A DNA stretch of 64,000 nucleotides. Origin: Macrostomum hystrix (lineage: Eukaryota; Platyhelminthes; Macrostomidae). Made by a program: the position numbers and the translations under genes. Under the pieces are notes generated by a model. It searched no databases. It was not told the DNA's origin and was given only the letters and a program-made list of their open reading frames with translations. Shown here piece by piece: positions 11,800 to 22,979 of the stretch (positions are counted from its first letter, which is position 1; the number at the start of each line of letters is the position of its first letter). The stretch covers positions 27,123,001-27,187,000 of the forward strand of contig CATNEN010000001.1 in the NCBI GenBank assembly GCA_950097015.1, read 5' to 3'.

Positions 11800-12300
11800 A
11801 AGTCATAGCTTTTTCTGTATAACGAAAAGCCTTTAAAATAGTATAAAACAAGCAGAAGTATTTTTTCATATCGAATACCCCAAAATAGTAATAAACAAGC
11901 ACAAGTTTTTTAACATTTATCTTTCTATGCTTTGCCATACTCATGTTACATTTAATTTGTCTATTTACTATTTATTTACTCGTATTCTATTTATTTATTT
12001 GTTAGTTTTATATTGTATACATTGTACAATGCATTAAATTAATGAAAAAATAATAGTCCTACTATTTTAAGTCTATAGCATATTTAAGGCTTTTAGGTCC
12101 TAGTTAGTTTGATATGAAATATTTGTTTTTGTTTTTTTCTAAAGTTCTATAGAATAATAAATTAAGTATTTTGAATTTAAATTTAATATATATAGCAAAT
12201 ATGTTATGGCAATTAATTAGCTAGCTATAGCAAATATATTATAATAACCTTAAACTTTTTATAATGCAACAACTTAAAAGCTATATTTATGATTTTTCAG
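11800..12300. other. AT-rich spacer before the BEN-like frame
   Basis: No gene seen. It ends in a pyrimidine-rich TTTTTCAG at about 12293-12300 that could be a splice acceptor for the following reading frame. Confidence 0.4.
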
Positions 12301-12365
12301 TTCCTACTACTATTACTATCAGATAAAACCGTAAAAGTGCTCTGAAGAAAAATGATGTTCTTTAG

Positions 12366-13455
12366 TTTGACCATCTACTTGCCTGGTTTCCAAAAAGTGA
12401 ATCCCATAGTGGAACTCTATATATCAATTCTAGCCATCTCAGCCACTTACAAGAATCGGACAAAATTAACTTCAAACCTGGACAACATATCACACTTCGT
12501 GATGCTAATGGTCTTCATGGTGCAATTATTCTAAAACTTGGCACAAATGCATCTGTTCGTATTGCAGAAAGCCAAGTTGAGGATTTGATTGATTCAGGTT
12601 ATAATACTGAAGGAATCTTAAAAGAACTTCAAAAAGATGCAAATGTTGACATTGATGATGCTGACAATGAAAAAGCAGATGAAAATTATTTGCCAAATGA
12701 AGATGAACTGCTTCATCTATCAAAGTCTTCTAGCCTCAACAGGGTTGCTAAACCATCCCAAGAATCAGCTGTATTTTCAAAGGAAAATAAAAAAGAGCAG
12801 CAGCTACAATCATCATATCTGGCAACTCATGAATTTGCTGCAAAGGCAAAGTTGACATTAGCTGCTACTAGCAATAGTCCAAATGTGTTCCAATCTCACA
12901 GTAGTGTGAGTGTAACTCCTAAGTCTCGAGTTTTAGCACCAGGATCTAGAACACCTTTCCAAAAGACTATCACTGTAGCAAATCCAAATGTTTCACCTGC
13001 ATTGCTAGGCTTTCATTCAGCTGCAGCTTCAAGTACACAGGAAGTAGGTTTGTGTAACTCAAGCACTGGTGGTTCTCAACAGACTCAGCAGCGTCACGCA
13101 ACTTTTAAATCTGCTGAGCCAGTTTCTACAACCCAGCTACTCTTAGAAGAAACTCGATTGCAAAATGGCCTAATCAAGAAGATGCTGCAACTTTAAGAAG
13201 AAAACAATAGTCTTCTTAAGCAAGCCTTTCTACCAAATGAAGAAACTAGGAATCGTGAGGACAAGACTGTTATTGCACATGATGGCAGTTCATTTCAGTT
13301 TTCCAAAGTGCCCCAAAGCTTGACCTCATTTGCTAGGGAGTTTGTTCATCGGCGTTTTGGAGAAGAATTTTGCAAATATGTTATAGTTGAGCCAAATGGC
13401 AAGACATTTTACCCTATAGTTAAATTCCTGAATCCATCTATAGAAATAAGTGCTC
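12366..13455 (+). pseudogene. BEN/DUF4806-type companion protein fragment with a premature stop
   Basis: Reading from about 12366 (after a TAG) the frame encodes WFPK...LYI...KINFKPGQHITLRD...GAIILKLG, the kind of beta-rich N-terminal module found in BEN/DUF4806-type proteins. An acidic/Ser-rich linker and a Leu-rich coiled coil follow. A single TAA at 13194-13196 interrupts the coiled coil; the same frame continues for about 85 codons (SLTSFAREFVHRRFGEEF, VKFLNPSIEIS) until unrelated GGGTTCGGG repeats at about 13455. It could be a truncated pseudogene, a last exon with 3' loss, or part of the older CACTA copy next to it. The family assignment is tentative. Confidence 0.45.
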
Positions 13456-13550
13456 TTTGGGTGTTCCGGGTTCGGGTTTCGGGTCGCGTTTTAACTCTGG
13501 GTTCGGGGTAAGGTGTTCCGGTCGGGTTAGGGTGTTCAGGACGCATCCCT
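13456..13550 (+). repeat. GGGTTCGGG / GGTGTTCCGG repeats
   Basis: Short irregular repeats that cut off the preceding reading frame; probably the terminus of an insertion. Confidence 0.5.
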
Positions 13551-13679
13551 AATTATACCTTGTATTCAATTGCTACCTTCTGACTACTTTTAATTTAATT
13601 AATAACTAAATATTTCAGGAATTTTCAGCTCATAAACTTCAATGGACAATACTGGACTAGAGTTCCAAGAAGCGATCTC

Positions 13680-14448
13680 GTCCATGTGTCTGCACGACGA
13701 CCTGGAACTGGAATCCGAGGAAGCCTGACAGTATTACTCACGAACGTGATACTTCTGCATTTGGAGTCACCGATAGCAATATCCCTGACGCGCCTGATCC
13801 CTTCGAAACTTTTTTTGACGAACTGAATGCCGATGAGCTAGATGAGAAAGAAATCCACCCTGTTTCGACTACCAGCTGCGTTGATGATCTGAAAGATTTA
13901 GCTCGAAAAGAGTTTATTGCTGTAGTTGTTGTTTTTCTAATAGTAAACAAAGGCATCCCTGCTGCTACAATGGACGTCATTTTAAAGTCCTTTTTTGCTG
14001 TTAATTTACTTACCGTTTCGCTTTCTATGAAAGTAGTCAAGCGCCTAATGTTTAAGTTGGTAAAAGCGTGTAATTTTTTTCGATTTTCTCATCCTGCTCC
14101 AATTCGGAGTGCCAGCGATCTATATCGGACCACACAAATATTGAAATGTGTTGTGGCTTGCCCGTAACACGATTTGCATACCTAGACGTACATTTCCAAA
14201 TTTCTCTTCTTCTGGCATCCTACTTTCAGGACATGGTAGCCTATAGTTCTAGTACTGCAATGAAATCTGACGTTTTAAGAAGTGTGCCTTTAGATTATGC
14301 TTCTTCGTCACTAATTACTCTCTACTTACACCTATTAACTGATGGTTGTAGTATATTTTCAAATAATCCTAGCTCTTTGTGGCTTGTTCAAGCTCAGGTA
14401 TTAAATTTACCCCCTCAGTTAGGGTTTCAACCAGAGAATATGCTTATG
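13680..14448 (+). pseudogene. Older CACTA/EnSpm transposase, N-terminal part
   Basis: Degenerate frames encode an acidic N-terminus (DAPDPFETFFDELNADELDE) and then, after a CTTTCAG|GAC acceptor-like site at about 14230, LYLHLLTDGCSIFSNNPSSLWL and PPQLGFQPENML. That is the first catalytic-Asp block (usually DG...KSS...W) of animal CACTA transposases. The gene stops abruptly at 14448 where the inverted end of another element begins, and resumes at 20588. Confidence 0.7.
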
Positions 14449-14520
14449 CCCACTGGTAAAGCCGCTAGTGGGCCACTAGAGGTCCGTTAGCGGGATGGCG
14501 GCATTCTAGCGGGAGAGAAA

Positions 14521-15990
14521 TGTTTAATAAAGAGTACAATTGGATGAGAAATGACAAGAAAATAACATTTGGTACTTCCAATAGAAAATTGGCCTTTCGA
14601 AATAGGAAAGTGCGGATGGTCGGCACATCGTCGGTTAATAGAATTCAGCCGCTATTGACCCACTAAGTAAAATCTATGCAAGAGTCATCAGTTTTCGACA
14701 AGTTTATGTTATAAAAAATTAAAATGTCATTATGATAATTTTCTAAAATGATTGTGATACTTTATTCAACGAAACCGTTACTATCCGTTTGTTCAAACTC
14801 AGATTCGAATAATCTTTTTTGAACAGATTTTTTGCGGGATTACAAAAGTAGCTCTGCTATCTATTCTTATTTACTTTCACTATTTTCACTATCCATATAC
14901 TCTCGATTGTGATTTGAATCATTTAATACATATAAAAGTCATCTAAAAGTATTGGCAAAATAGGCTGCTTGCTTGCTGCTGCTCTTATGGGAGCAGCGTC
15001 ATGTTTATGAAGTCCAACCCTAAAATTAAGCTAGTATATACGAGCGTACATAATTATAATATAGATTCAAGGCTCTATCTTTGCACTGCAGTGCTGATTG
15101 CCATTACATTAGTTACTATATTGTCATTTACTTGGGCTTTATAATTAGACTAAGCTCACTGGAGTTAAATATCCATAGGACTTGTGGTAGGGCCTACTTG
15201 TATATTAAAAATTGATAATACTAGATAGCCTTGACTTCTATACTTCATTTTTGTTGTATCTTGTTTTCTCCCTCAGTAGCTAGCTAGTATATTGTTTCAT
15301 TAGAAAAAGTATTGAAATTGTTAGTTAATAGGGTATTTTAAATACCCTACCCTATTGTTTCAAGATATTTAAGATGCAAGTGCATACTATCTAAGTAAAT
15401 GATCTATAGTATTGGTTAGACCTATTGCAATCTAGAACTCTGTGACTGAGTTTTATAGGCCTATGATTAGTTAGATTAGTCCAAAAGTGGTAGGCCTATT
15501 GCTTATGGCATTAGGATACGATTTATCAAGTCCTAATACAATACTAACAGATGATTTAATATACTTTTGAGTCTCCAAACTAGCACTGTTAATAAAGTTA
15601 ATAATTTGTCTATATCATTCAAAAAAGGAAATCTTGTTTGTTTGCAATCAACTATCTCCTATATTATTCTGAAGACAATAAAAACCTTATGTCTATTGTT
15701 CCATTTTTTGTAACAAGTAGCTAGTTAGCTAAATAAACTAGGCCTATTTAAACTAAAAAAATTATAGGGCCTTAAAAATAATTTAGGGGTTCTGTTCTGC
15801 TATATCAATTATTTCCTATAGCTGTAGCCATAGGGCCTAGCTGTATTCCTCATTTTTCCCATAGCCAAATATATTTGCATGACATATAAATAAACATATC
15901 TACCATGTTTCTAGGAAATTTTTTATAATTTCAAATCAGAGTTATTTCTCTTCATTTTGAAACATATGATTCTTTCCATTTTTTCTTTTA
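14521..15990. other. AT-rich 5' non-coding part of the nested CACTA element
   Basis: No gene seen; only AT-rich sequence with short repeats such as AGGCCTA. It may contain the element's promoter and a first non-coding exon, since 15991-15992 is AG after a pyrimidine tract. Confidence 0.4.
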
Positions 15991-16012
15991 AGCATTGAGG
16001 CTCTATGCAGCT

Positions 16013-17407
16013 ATGCTTGCATTTAATGAAATAAAATGGGTTCTGCTTTATTTTCCAAGTGACAAAAGATCTGACTATGAGCCTTTTACTATCTATCCAA
16101 TTAATGAGACTAACTTCTCTGAAGCTATCTATTCAAAGATTATTAATAATCCTAATGGCAAAACAGTCCTTGAAGTCAATTGGGAGACAGAAAAAGTTAA
16201 TGCCATCTGTGTTCAGCTAGCAAAAGAAGAGGACCATCTACAGTCTACATGTGGCTTCTGTATTAAGGCTAAGAGAAATTGGCATGTGACAATTCAACAG
16301 CTTTTACCAAAACTTCCAAGGTTTGCAACTTCTAGACGTACTGTTCTTCCACCAGAGCATTCCTTTATTGGCTATAGTGGTGACACAACTGAACTTAGTG
16401 AACTTGAATTGGAGGATTGTCAATCACAGAATCTTCCTAGTGGTCAATATAATGCTCATGTTGTAGAAAATGGCAACCATGGTATTCAAGGAATGTTAAG
16501 TGCTAATTTTCAACAAAGGCTACCTTTGCTTGACTTACCTGCTCATCGCCAAGTTTCTAATAGAATGGCTTCTCTCAGCCAAAGTGTATTTGAACAAACT
16601 ATGATGGCAAATTCACCTTCTACGCCAACTATTGCTATGCCAACTGTTGCCACACCAACTGTCACTACACCAACTATTTCAAGAGTGAGTGAACTGCAGT
16701 CACGAATAAGTGAACCAGCTTCTAGTATAGCCAAAACAACACCTACTCATTTAGCTTCAACATCAGCCATTGGTGTGCCATCAACCTCTGCAATTGATGC
16801 CCGTGTTATTAGTGCAGGTTATAAACCATTCTCTGTTGAAGCTAACTACTTTTTGAATGCCATGATTCTTCGACGTCTTGCCATCATTGAATCAATGCTT
16901 CTAAAAGAAGGCCAGAATAAGCTTGCTGAGGGAGAAGATTTTGTTTTGTCACCTGCTTCATCAATCCATGAAGCAAATGATCTTCTCTTAAAGGTAAAAG
17001 ATGAAAGCTTCCTACAAAAGCTTGTTCATGCTCTGTCTCTTCGTGGAGGAAAAACTGTGCGACAAGCAGTAGTAAACATTGTCTCTGGCCTAATGACCAA
17101 TGCCCTTCAAGAATGTTATAACCGAAGTGGTTCTGATGGCAAGCAAGCTTTCGAACCATTTGCTCCAATTGTTGAGAAAGCAATAAAAAAGAAATTTGGT
17201 CATGCTAATGATGATGAGATTCGCCCAGCTATTGCTGCTGCATTAAAAAACTCAAGTGATAGGGATGGAGGTCGAAAGAAGAGAAAAGAACCTGAAACTG
17301 AAGGAGCCATGGCAGTGGAATCTAGGCCAAAGCAACAGAAGCGACGAAGGCGAAGGACTGCTTTTGTAATTCAATCAGATCTAGAAGACTCTTCGAATGG
17401 CCTATAG
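16013..17407 (+). CDS. DUF4806 protein of the CACTA element
   Basis: 464 aa from the first in-frame ATG; the frame is open back to a splice-acceptor-like TTTTAAG at 15985-15992. The N-terminal module (KWVLLYFPSD...) is the beta-rich region seen in BEN/DUF4806-type proteins. A Ser/Thr/Pro-rich middle contains TPT(I/V)(A/T) repeats. A clear DUF4806 block follows at about residues 315-395 (KVKDESFLQKLVHALSLRGG, LMTNALQECYNRSG). The C-terminus has KKRKEPE and KRRRRR nuclear-localisation-like motifs. Function is not established; DUF4806 often accompanies animal CACTA transposases, so DNA binding at the subterminal repeats, like plant TNPA, is a reasonable inference. Confidence 0.8.
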   Translation: MLAFNEIKWVLLYFPSDKRSDYEPFTIYPINETNFSEAIYSKIINNPNGKTVLEVNWETEKVNAICVQLAKEEDHLQSTCGFCIKAKRNWHVTIQQLLPKLPRFATSRRTVLPPEHSFIGYSGDTTELSELELEDCQSQNLPSGQYNAHVVENGNHGIQGMLSANFQQRLPLLDLPAHRQVSNRMASLSQSVFEQTMMANSPSTPTIAMPTVATPTVTTPTISRVSELQSRISEPASSIAKTTPTHLASTSAIGVPSTSAIDARVISAGYKPFSVEANYFLNAMILRRLAIIESMLLKEGQNKLAEGEDFVLSPASSIHEANDLLLKVKDESFLQKLVHALSLRGGKTVRQAVVNIVSGLMTNALQECYNRSGSDGKQAFEPFAPIVEKAIKKKFGHANDDEIRPAIAAALKNSSDRDGGRKKRKEPETEGAMAVESRPKQQKRRRRRTAFVIQSDLEDSSNGL

Positions 17408-17981
17408 TGTTGTGTTTTGCATCAGAAGCCTTGTGACAAACAATTTTCTTACACTGTTTGTTATGCATGAACTGTTGGATTAATTATTTATATTGTTCCG
17501 TTTTTTGTTGAAAAATGTAAGAACTGTCATTGAAACTAAATAGGTGTAATACTTATATTTATCATTTAAGTATACCTACAACTAATATATTTATTGTAAA
17601 AGTTATTTTGCTGTTGTGTTGTGAACAACTTTATGTTCAGCATTGTTGCAACTATGCATTATATAAATGCAATTTATATAAAATCAATTCAATGCTCTGT
17701 TATGACGAATTGCTTGTCTTTTCTTTTCTTTTCTTCTTTGTAATAATGATTTGTGTTTAACTAAATAATTGCGTGTGTCTATTTTCATCGTTAAACTAGT
17801 AGTGCAGTTTGCGTACTTCTTTTAGCAGTTTGCAGTTCTGAAGTAAAGACAGAAAATAGTTCTTTTTATTTGAATTGGTGCATTCCGTTACTTACATGTC
17901 ATTGGTCTTGTCCTTTTAAGTATCAGAAACAGTCACAATTGCAGGTGTGCTTTAATCCACTAATTCCAGACAACGAGCCAA
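17408..17981. other. Spacer between the two CACTA genes
   Basis: AT-rich and non-coding. A CAATTGCAG|GTG site at about 17937-17945 could be a splice acceptor just upstream of the transposase ATG. Confidence 0.45.
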
Positions 17982-19904
17982 ATGAGCCGTTACCGAGCCA
18001 TAAATCGGCACTTGTTTTCCATGCTTTGGGATTCGTCAGATCAGGAGCCATTGGCACAAGAGCCTGAGGAAGACTCCCATCTTCAATCAATGGATACCAA
18101 ACAACCAATCGTGACTGAGGGACTGAACCACCAAACAACTGATGTCGGTGATTTTGAAGACGAGCTCTCCGGCCTTGAAAACGTGGAATTTGAAGAGGCA
18201 GATTTAGACTACTTCTCACCATCGGACGAGTCTTCAACTCCTGAGGAAGTCGATACAAGCCTGTCTAACCAGATGACCTTCGCTGACGAGCTGCATCTTT
18301 TCTTTGTTTTGTTTAATTTACCAAGGATTGCAAGGCAATACTTGCTTGATTTGTTGCACAGAACGTGCACCTGTCAAAATTTCCCATCAACTGTTTATCT
18401 GTTGCAAAATCTGAAGACCAGGCTTTCACCTAGTATTAAAACAATGTCTAATGGGCAGTATGCCTACCTTAGCATTCGTGACAACCTTGTTTTCTGTGTG
18501 AAAAACAATTTGCTTTGCATTCCCCCCATAGGTGAAGATCTAGTGGTAGATTGCAAATTCAATATCGATGGTTTACCTCTTTACAAGAGTTCTGCTGCTT
18601 CCCTTTGGCCTATTCTTGTTTGTTTTAACAATATCCATCGACCTTTTCCTGTTGCACTGTATTATGGTGCTCAAAAACCCGATGTATCTCTTTTTTTGTC
18701 TGACTTGGTGCGTGAACTTACAGATTTGCGCGAATCATGCATGTATCTTGATGGAATTCGTGTCAAGCTTGGTAGTCTTATATTTGTTTGTGATGCTCCT
18801 GCCAGAGCTTACATCCAGTGTATTGCAGGGCACACAGCAAAGAACGGCTGCGGCTATTGTCGTGCTAAAGGTCGCTACCACACTGATCGCGTTGTTTTTT
18901 CTACGTCTGTTGGCGATTCTCGAGATGATTTTCTTTACATGCAAAAGAAGGAAGACAATCAAATTGCCGCGTCGCCTCTACTTTCCATTGCACGCTTGCG
19001 CTCAGATTTCCCGATTGACGAGCAGCACTGTATTTGTCTTGGCGTTACTAGACGATTGTTCCACTTCTTTTTTTCCCATGTTAAGGGCTTTAAACTGCCC
19101 TGTCGTGTCACTCGCGATGGTCTAAAATCTCTCTCAGACGCAATTTCTAACTATCGTGGTTGTACACCGAGTGAGTTCCAACGCCAAGTCAGGCGAATTG
19201 ACATTAACCTGGCGCATTACAAAGCTGTCGAATATCGAAGTATGCTTTTGTATTTTGGACCCTTTCTTTTTGGAAAATATTTATCTGCTCAATTCTATAA
19301 TCATTTTATTTTGCTACACTTTGCTTATTTTGTATTTTCTTCAAGAAACTGTAGTGACATGTATGCGCAAGCACATAGATGCATGGAGCTGTTTGTCTAT
19401 GATCTTCCAAGACTGTATGACGAACGTTGCGTTTCGTATAACAGTCATTTGCTGCTTCATCTGTACGAATTCGTCCTACAATATGGTCCATTGTCCAAAT
19501 TTTCGGCCTTCCCATTTGAAAATTTTCTTGGACTTTTAAAGCGTCGCATTCGATGTACTCGCGGTATAATGTCTCACTCTCTTAATCAACTAGTTGAACT
19601 GCGTAATATGCACACTGAAAGTAATTCTTCTGCGTTCAGCTTTTCTACTTCGAAGCCAGATAATGTTGCTATTATTGACGGATTTCCTGTTATTATTAAT
19701 GCTGTTCACTCAGATGGCTTGGTAGCTGGATTTAAGTTGGTTTTTCGAAAAGATTTGTATACCACTCCTTACCCATCCAGCACCATAGGAATAGGCTTTT
19801 TTGCTAAGTCCAAGCAGTGTGTTACTGGCTACCCATCAAACAAGGCCATCTGTTTTCCAACATCGTCTGAGTATGTAATCTTCCCCCTTGTCGAGTCGTC
19901 CTGA
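17982..19904 (+). CDS. CACTA/EnSpm DDE transposase
   Basis: 640 aa, uninterrupted, starting at the first ATG of the frame. The N-terminus (1-85) is acidic. Catalytic blocks: D196 in NIDGLPLYKSS...LWPI, D271 in FVCDAPARAYI followed by a zinc-binding GH...GCGYC, and E513 in FPFENFLGLLKRRI; PIDEQHCICLGV is the usual conserved spacer motif. The family cuts and pastes elements with CACTA/CACTG ends, and this copy sits between matching inverted ends. No frameshift or stop is visible, so it may be recently active. The closest group is the animal 'transposase domain-containing' CACTA family; the overall class is secure. Confidence 0.88.
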   Translation: MSRYRAINRHLFSMLWDSSDQEPLAQEPEEDSHLQSMDTKQPIVTEGLNHQTTDVGDFEDELSGLENVEFEEADLDYFSPSDESSTPEEVDTSLSNQMTFADELHLFFVLFNLPRIARQYLLDLLHRTCTCQNFPSTVYLLQNLKTRLSPSIKTMSNGQYAYLSIRDNLVFCVKNNLLCIPPIGEDLVVDCKFNIDGLPLYKSSAASLWPILVCFNNIHRPFPVALYYGAQKPDVSLFLSDLVRELTDLRESCMYLDGIRVKLGSLIFVCDAPARAYIQCIAGHTAKNGCGYCRAKGRYHTDRVVFSTSVGDSRDDFLYMQKKEDNQIAASPLLSIARLRSDFPIDEQHCICLGVTRRLFHFFFSHVKGFKLPCRVTRDGLKSLSDAISNYRGCTPSEFQRQVRRIDINLAHYKAVEYRSMLLYFGPFLFGKYLSAQFYNHFILLHFAYFVFSSRNCSDMYAQAHRCMELFVYDLPRLYDERCVSYNSHLLLHLYEFVLQYGPLSKFSAFPFENFLGLLKRRIRCTRGIMSHSLNQLVELRNMHTESNSSAFSFSTSKPDNVAIIDGFPVIINAVHSDGLVAGFKLVFRKDLYTTPYPSSTIGIGFFAKSKQCVTGYPSNKAICFPTSSEYVIFPLVESS

Positions 19905-20419
19905 GAGCTCACTAGTAGGTTCCAGCTACTTTTTTAATTCAGTTAGCTTTAGCTTATTTTATTCTATACTTTTATACTCGTACTGTTCATACATTATCAA
20001 ATGCTAATAACTTTGTAGGTAGCTTACACCTACAAAGCTAGGAGTAAAGCTCTCAATGAACACTTCTTAATGCACTTGTAGTCAATCTTAATTTTCTGTA
20101 TGCTAAAAATTCAACGGCTCTTTCTAAATACATTTACTAATGGGGATAGATTCCCCCTATAACTTTAGCATATCTGTAGATAGCAAATTTCAAATCGCAA
20201 TATACTAAAACAAAAAATAAACCCCATTGCTATGCTTGCTAATTGTCTGTTCATGATTTCTACATGATATTTCAGCTAAACGTACATGTACGAATTTGCA
20301 TTAATGTGATTGACAAATGACCTTGGCAGTATCAACATGTGCAATTATTACACTTATTATAAATTCTGCCACTTAACATTCCATGCAAGTAGGAGAACAC
20401 GAAAATACCTAATTCTAGT

Positions 20420-20587
20420 ATTGTCGGCAAATAAGCGGTAACGTGGCGGCAAAGCGGCAGTTTGGTGGCTTGACGCTAGCGGGCCGCTTAGCGGGCCGCT
20501 AGCGATTCGTGTAACATGCCGCAAGCGGCCCGATAGCGGAATATTGGCGGCTGCCGCTAGCGGGCCGCTAGCAATTTTCCCAGTGGG
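20420..20587 (+). repeat. Right terminal and subterminal repeats of the nested CACTA element
   Basis: A dense cluster of GCGGGCCGCTAGC and GCGGCAG units in both orientations; likely transposase or DUF4806 binding sites. The left counterpart at 14449-14515 is shorter and more diverged. Confidence 0.75.
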
Positions 20588-22072
20588 TGTTAGCCATGTT
20601 TTTAGGACCGAAAAAGCCTAACTAGAAGTCATTTTTAGACGATCATTTGTATTCAATTTTTGAGCGCACCTTTTGCTGTATTCTTGAGGGTAAACCTATG
20701 CGTTTTCAGTTACAAGTTTTTTCGGCTGTATTTGATCTACCTGCACTTACGAGTTTTAAATCATGTGCAATTCAATGGGAAGTTTAGCTGCTTGTATTGT
20801 ACTGCTCCTGGTAACAGTGTGAAGGTTGGGTCCGGCTGTTCACGGAAGTATCCGACTTCATTTGAATCCGTATCCCATGAGACTTACCTGTCACGCGTTG
20901 TACTTGTATCCCTTTCTGGGGAAAAATATATTTTTGGAGTTAAAGGAGAGTCTGTTTTAACGAAGTATGTGAAAATTCCTGAGAGAATTCTGCTAGACTC
21001 GTTGCACTTTGTGTATGAGAACTGCTGCGGTACCCTAATAAAATACTTGTTTGATGGATCATATCGAGGTCGATCTTTTTTTCTTGGCCGAGCAACAGAT
21101 TATTTTCATGGTATTTTTCAAAAGGCAAAAGTTCCTATTTCATTAGTAACACCATTCAACATAAAATTGCGCTCCAGCTGGAAAGCTAAGGACTATTCGT
21201 TTGTAGCGAAGTACTTTTTTCGGTTTTCGCAATTCACCTTTTGCGTCGCAATAAAAAATCCTGTGCTATTTCTCTACTGTCATTTTCCCTCAATTGCCAC
21301 ATTTCAAATTCTACTAGTTGTTCCCAGCAATTAATTATGGTATCAGCAATTATTTACTTCTTTATGTCAAACTTAGGTGACGTTTTTGACGAATTCATCT
21401 ACACTTTAATTTTCACTTGCTCTATCACCTGCCTTCTCAGCTAGAAAAATTTGTTCCCTTGCATGGATATTCCATGTCTACTTTTGAAAGCTATTTTTCA
21501 ACATTAAAGCTTTTTTTCACAAGGCACACGATTTTTTATAAATCAAATGTGCGAAAAGCTTCTTTCAAAAAGTGTTGTACTTTTTGTATTAAAGCAGGAG
21601 CTTCTTCCTTCAATAATAGTTTGTCCCATTTGTTAAATATATATTTTCCAAGTGGCTGTGCTAATGAATGGGAATTTACCTAATATGCTGTCAAATGCGG
21701 TAACCCTAAATTTTATGCTTCTTGTCATCCTAAAAACCAAAAATCTATCGTATGCTGTCCAACTAAAAAACACTAGCTTTTGTGTCGTTTCTGAATTTAC
21801 TTATACTCGTAACAGTCAAGTTCTTGCTCGTGTTAATTATTTAGATGTACTAAATCTTTTGCGATTTTTTTAGACCTTGGTGGTGAAACTGTATCGAGTG
21901 AGCTGAAAATACTATCTAATGCGTTCTTTTTCGTTTGTAGGCCATCTGTGAATTCCTGTACAATCCCAGTATCGGATTTTCTTTCTCCGTGTCTTGTTTT
22001 TGAGGATGTTTTTCTTCCTGATCAGGAGGTCCTATTTGTTATTCCTGACAGCAGTCGCCATGAATATGGTTG
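20588..22072 (+). pseudogene. Older CACTA/EnSpm transposase, C-terminal part
   Basis: Continues the 13.7-14.4 kb gene after the insertion: LAMFLGPKKPN then an in-frame stop, FDLPA (second catalytic Asp) followed one frame over by HVQFNGKFSCLYC, then KIPERILLDSLHFVYENCCG and STFESYFSTLKLF (catalytic-Glu block). At least one stop and several frame changes are present, so it is dead. The final segment (VSDFLSPCLVFEDVFLPDQE) ends at about 22072. Confidence 0.7.
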
Positions 22073-22079
22073 ATCACAT

Positions 22080-22560
22080 ACGTGTAACAGTTTGACAATA
22101 TTTAATCCACGCATTAAGTCGCATCTAATAACCTTTATGAATCGTAGGGATAAATTCATTCATAGACTCATTCAAAAAACAAATAAATTCATTGACGTAA
22201 AATCCATTGCACCAAATTCATTGAGTATATAAATTGCGTCGAATTTACGCAAAAAACATCTTTCGGTGTGCTCTCAGTTACTTATTCATTTACAAAAAAG
22301 TGGTCGATCTTCAAGTGTTGCGCTCCATACATACTACTTGTAGTAGCAATATCTGATAGCACAAATTGCGGAAATTACAATTTGATTGCGATAATAATTG
22401 CCGAGATTGCAATAAGATTACAGAAATTTTACAAAAATTGCAATTATCTTGCACAATCAGATTGCAATTATTGAGCAATTATTGCAAAATTTTTGCAATC
22501 GTGATTGCAATTTTTGCGCAATTTTAGCAATTTTGGGTGTCTGGGGACTACTTCAATCGG
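22080..22560. repeat. TTGCAAT-rich terminal repeats
   Basis: From about 22360 the sequence is packed with ATTGCAAT / TTGCAAT / AATTGC units in both orientations, ending at TTTTGGGTGTCTGGGG (22531-22546). This arrangement resembles the subterminal repeats of the older CACTA copy. I could not find the matching left end. Confidence 0.5.
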
Positions 22561-22979
22561 CAGACTGCCGAACGTCTACAGGATAAGGTCGTGTTTGTGC
22601 TGATATACGTTCTTGGCGAAAGAGGCCAGGAGCATCTCAAGTAGTTGCGCAGAAGGGATTGTCTCCTTGAAAAAACGGACAGCGAAGGTAGGTCCGATCA
22701 ATAGTTGCTCTTTGAGGGTGTAATTGCATATACATTAGTGACGAAATAATCAGACCATTTAATCGGCTCATACGTTTAGTTTTCAAACATTTTTTAATTT
22801 TTAAACAGGCAGGCCCTACTTTGAACTGCCCCTGTTGCCGACAAAGAACCAAAGCGCTGATCCTACGAAGGCCAAGCGATTCAATCCCAAGCAAGCTCGA
22901 GTATATGGGAAACAGTACTATCTTCTGACTGTATAGATCGGCCCTTCCGTCTGAGACAAAGGATGATTATATGTTTCCC

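Larger units (their letters stand above)
14449..20587 (+). mobile_element. Complete CACTA/EnSpm DNA transposon, nested
   Basis: 6,139 bp. The left end reads CCCACTGGTAAAGCCGCTAG and the right end is its imperfect inverse, finishing CAATTTTCCCAGTGGG. Subterminal CTAGCGG/CCGCTAG repeats occur at both ends (14465-14515 and about 20430-20575). A 2-bp TG flanks both sides (14447-14448 and 20588-20589), and deleting the element plus one TG rejoins the interrupted older transposase in frame. It carries a DUF4806 gene and a transposase gene, both on plus. The 2-bp duplication fits the 2-4 bp range known for this superfamily. Confidence 0.88.
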
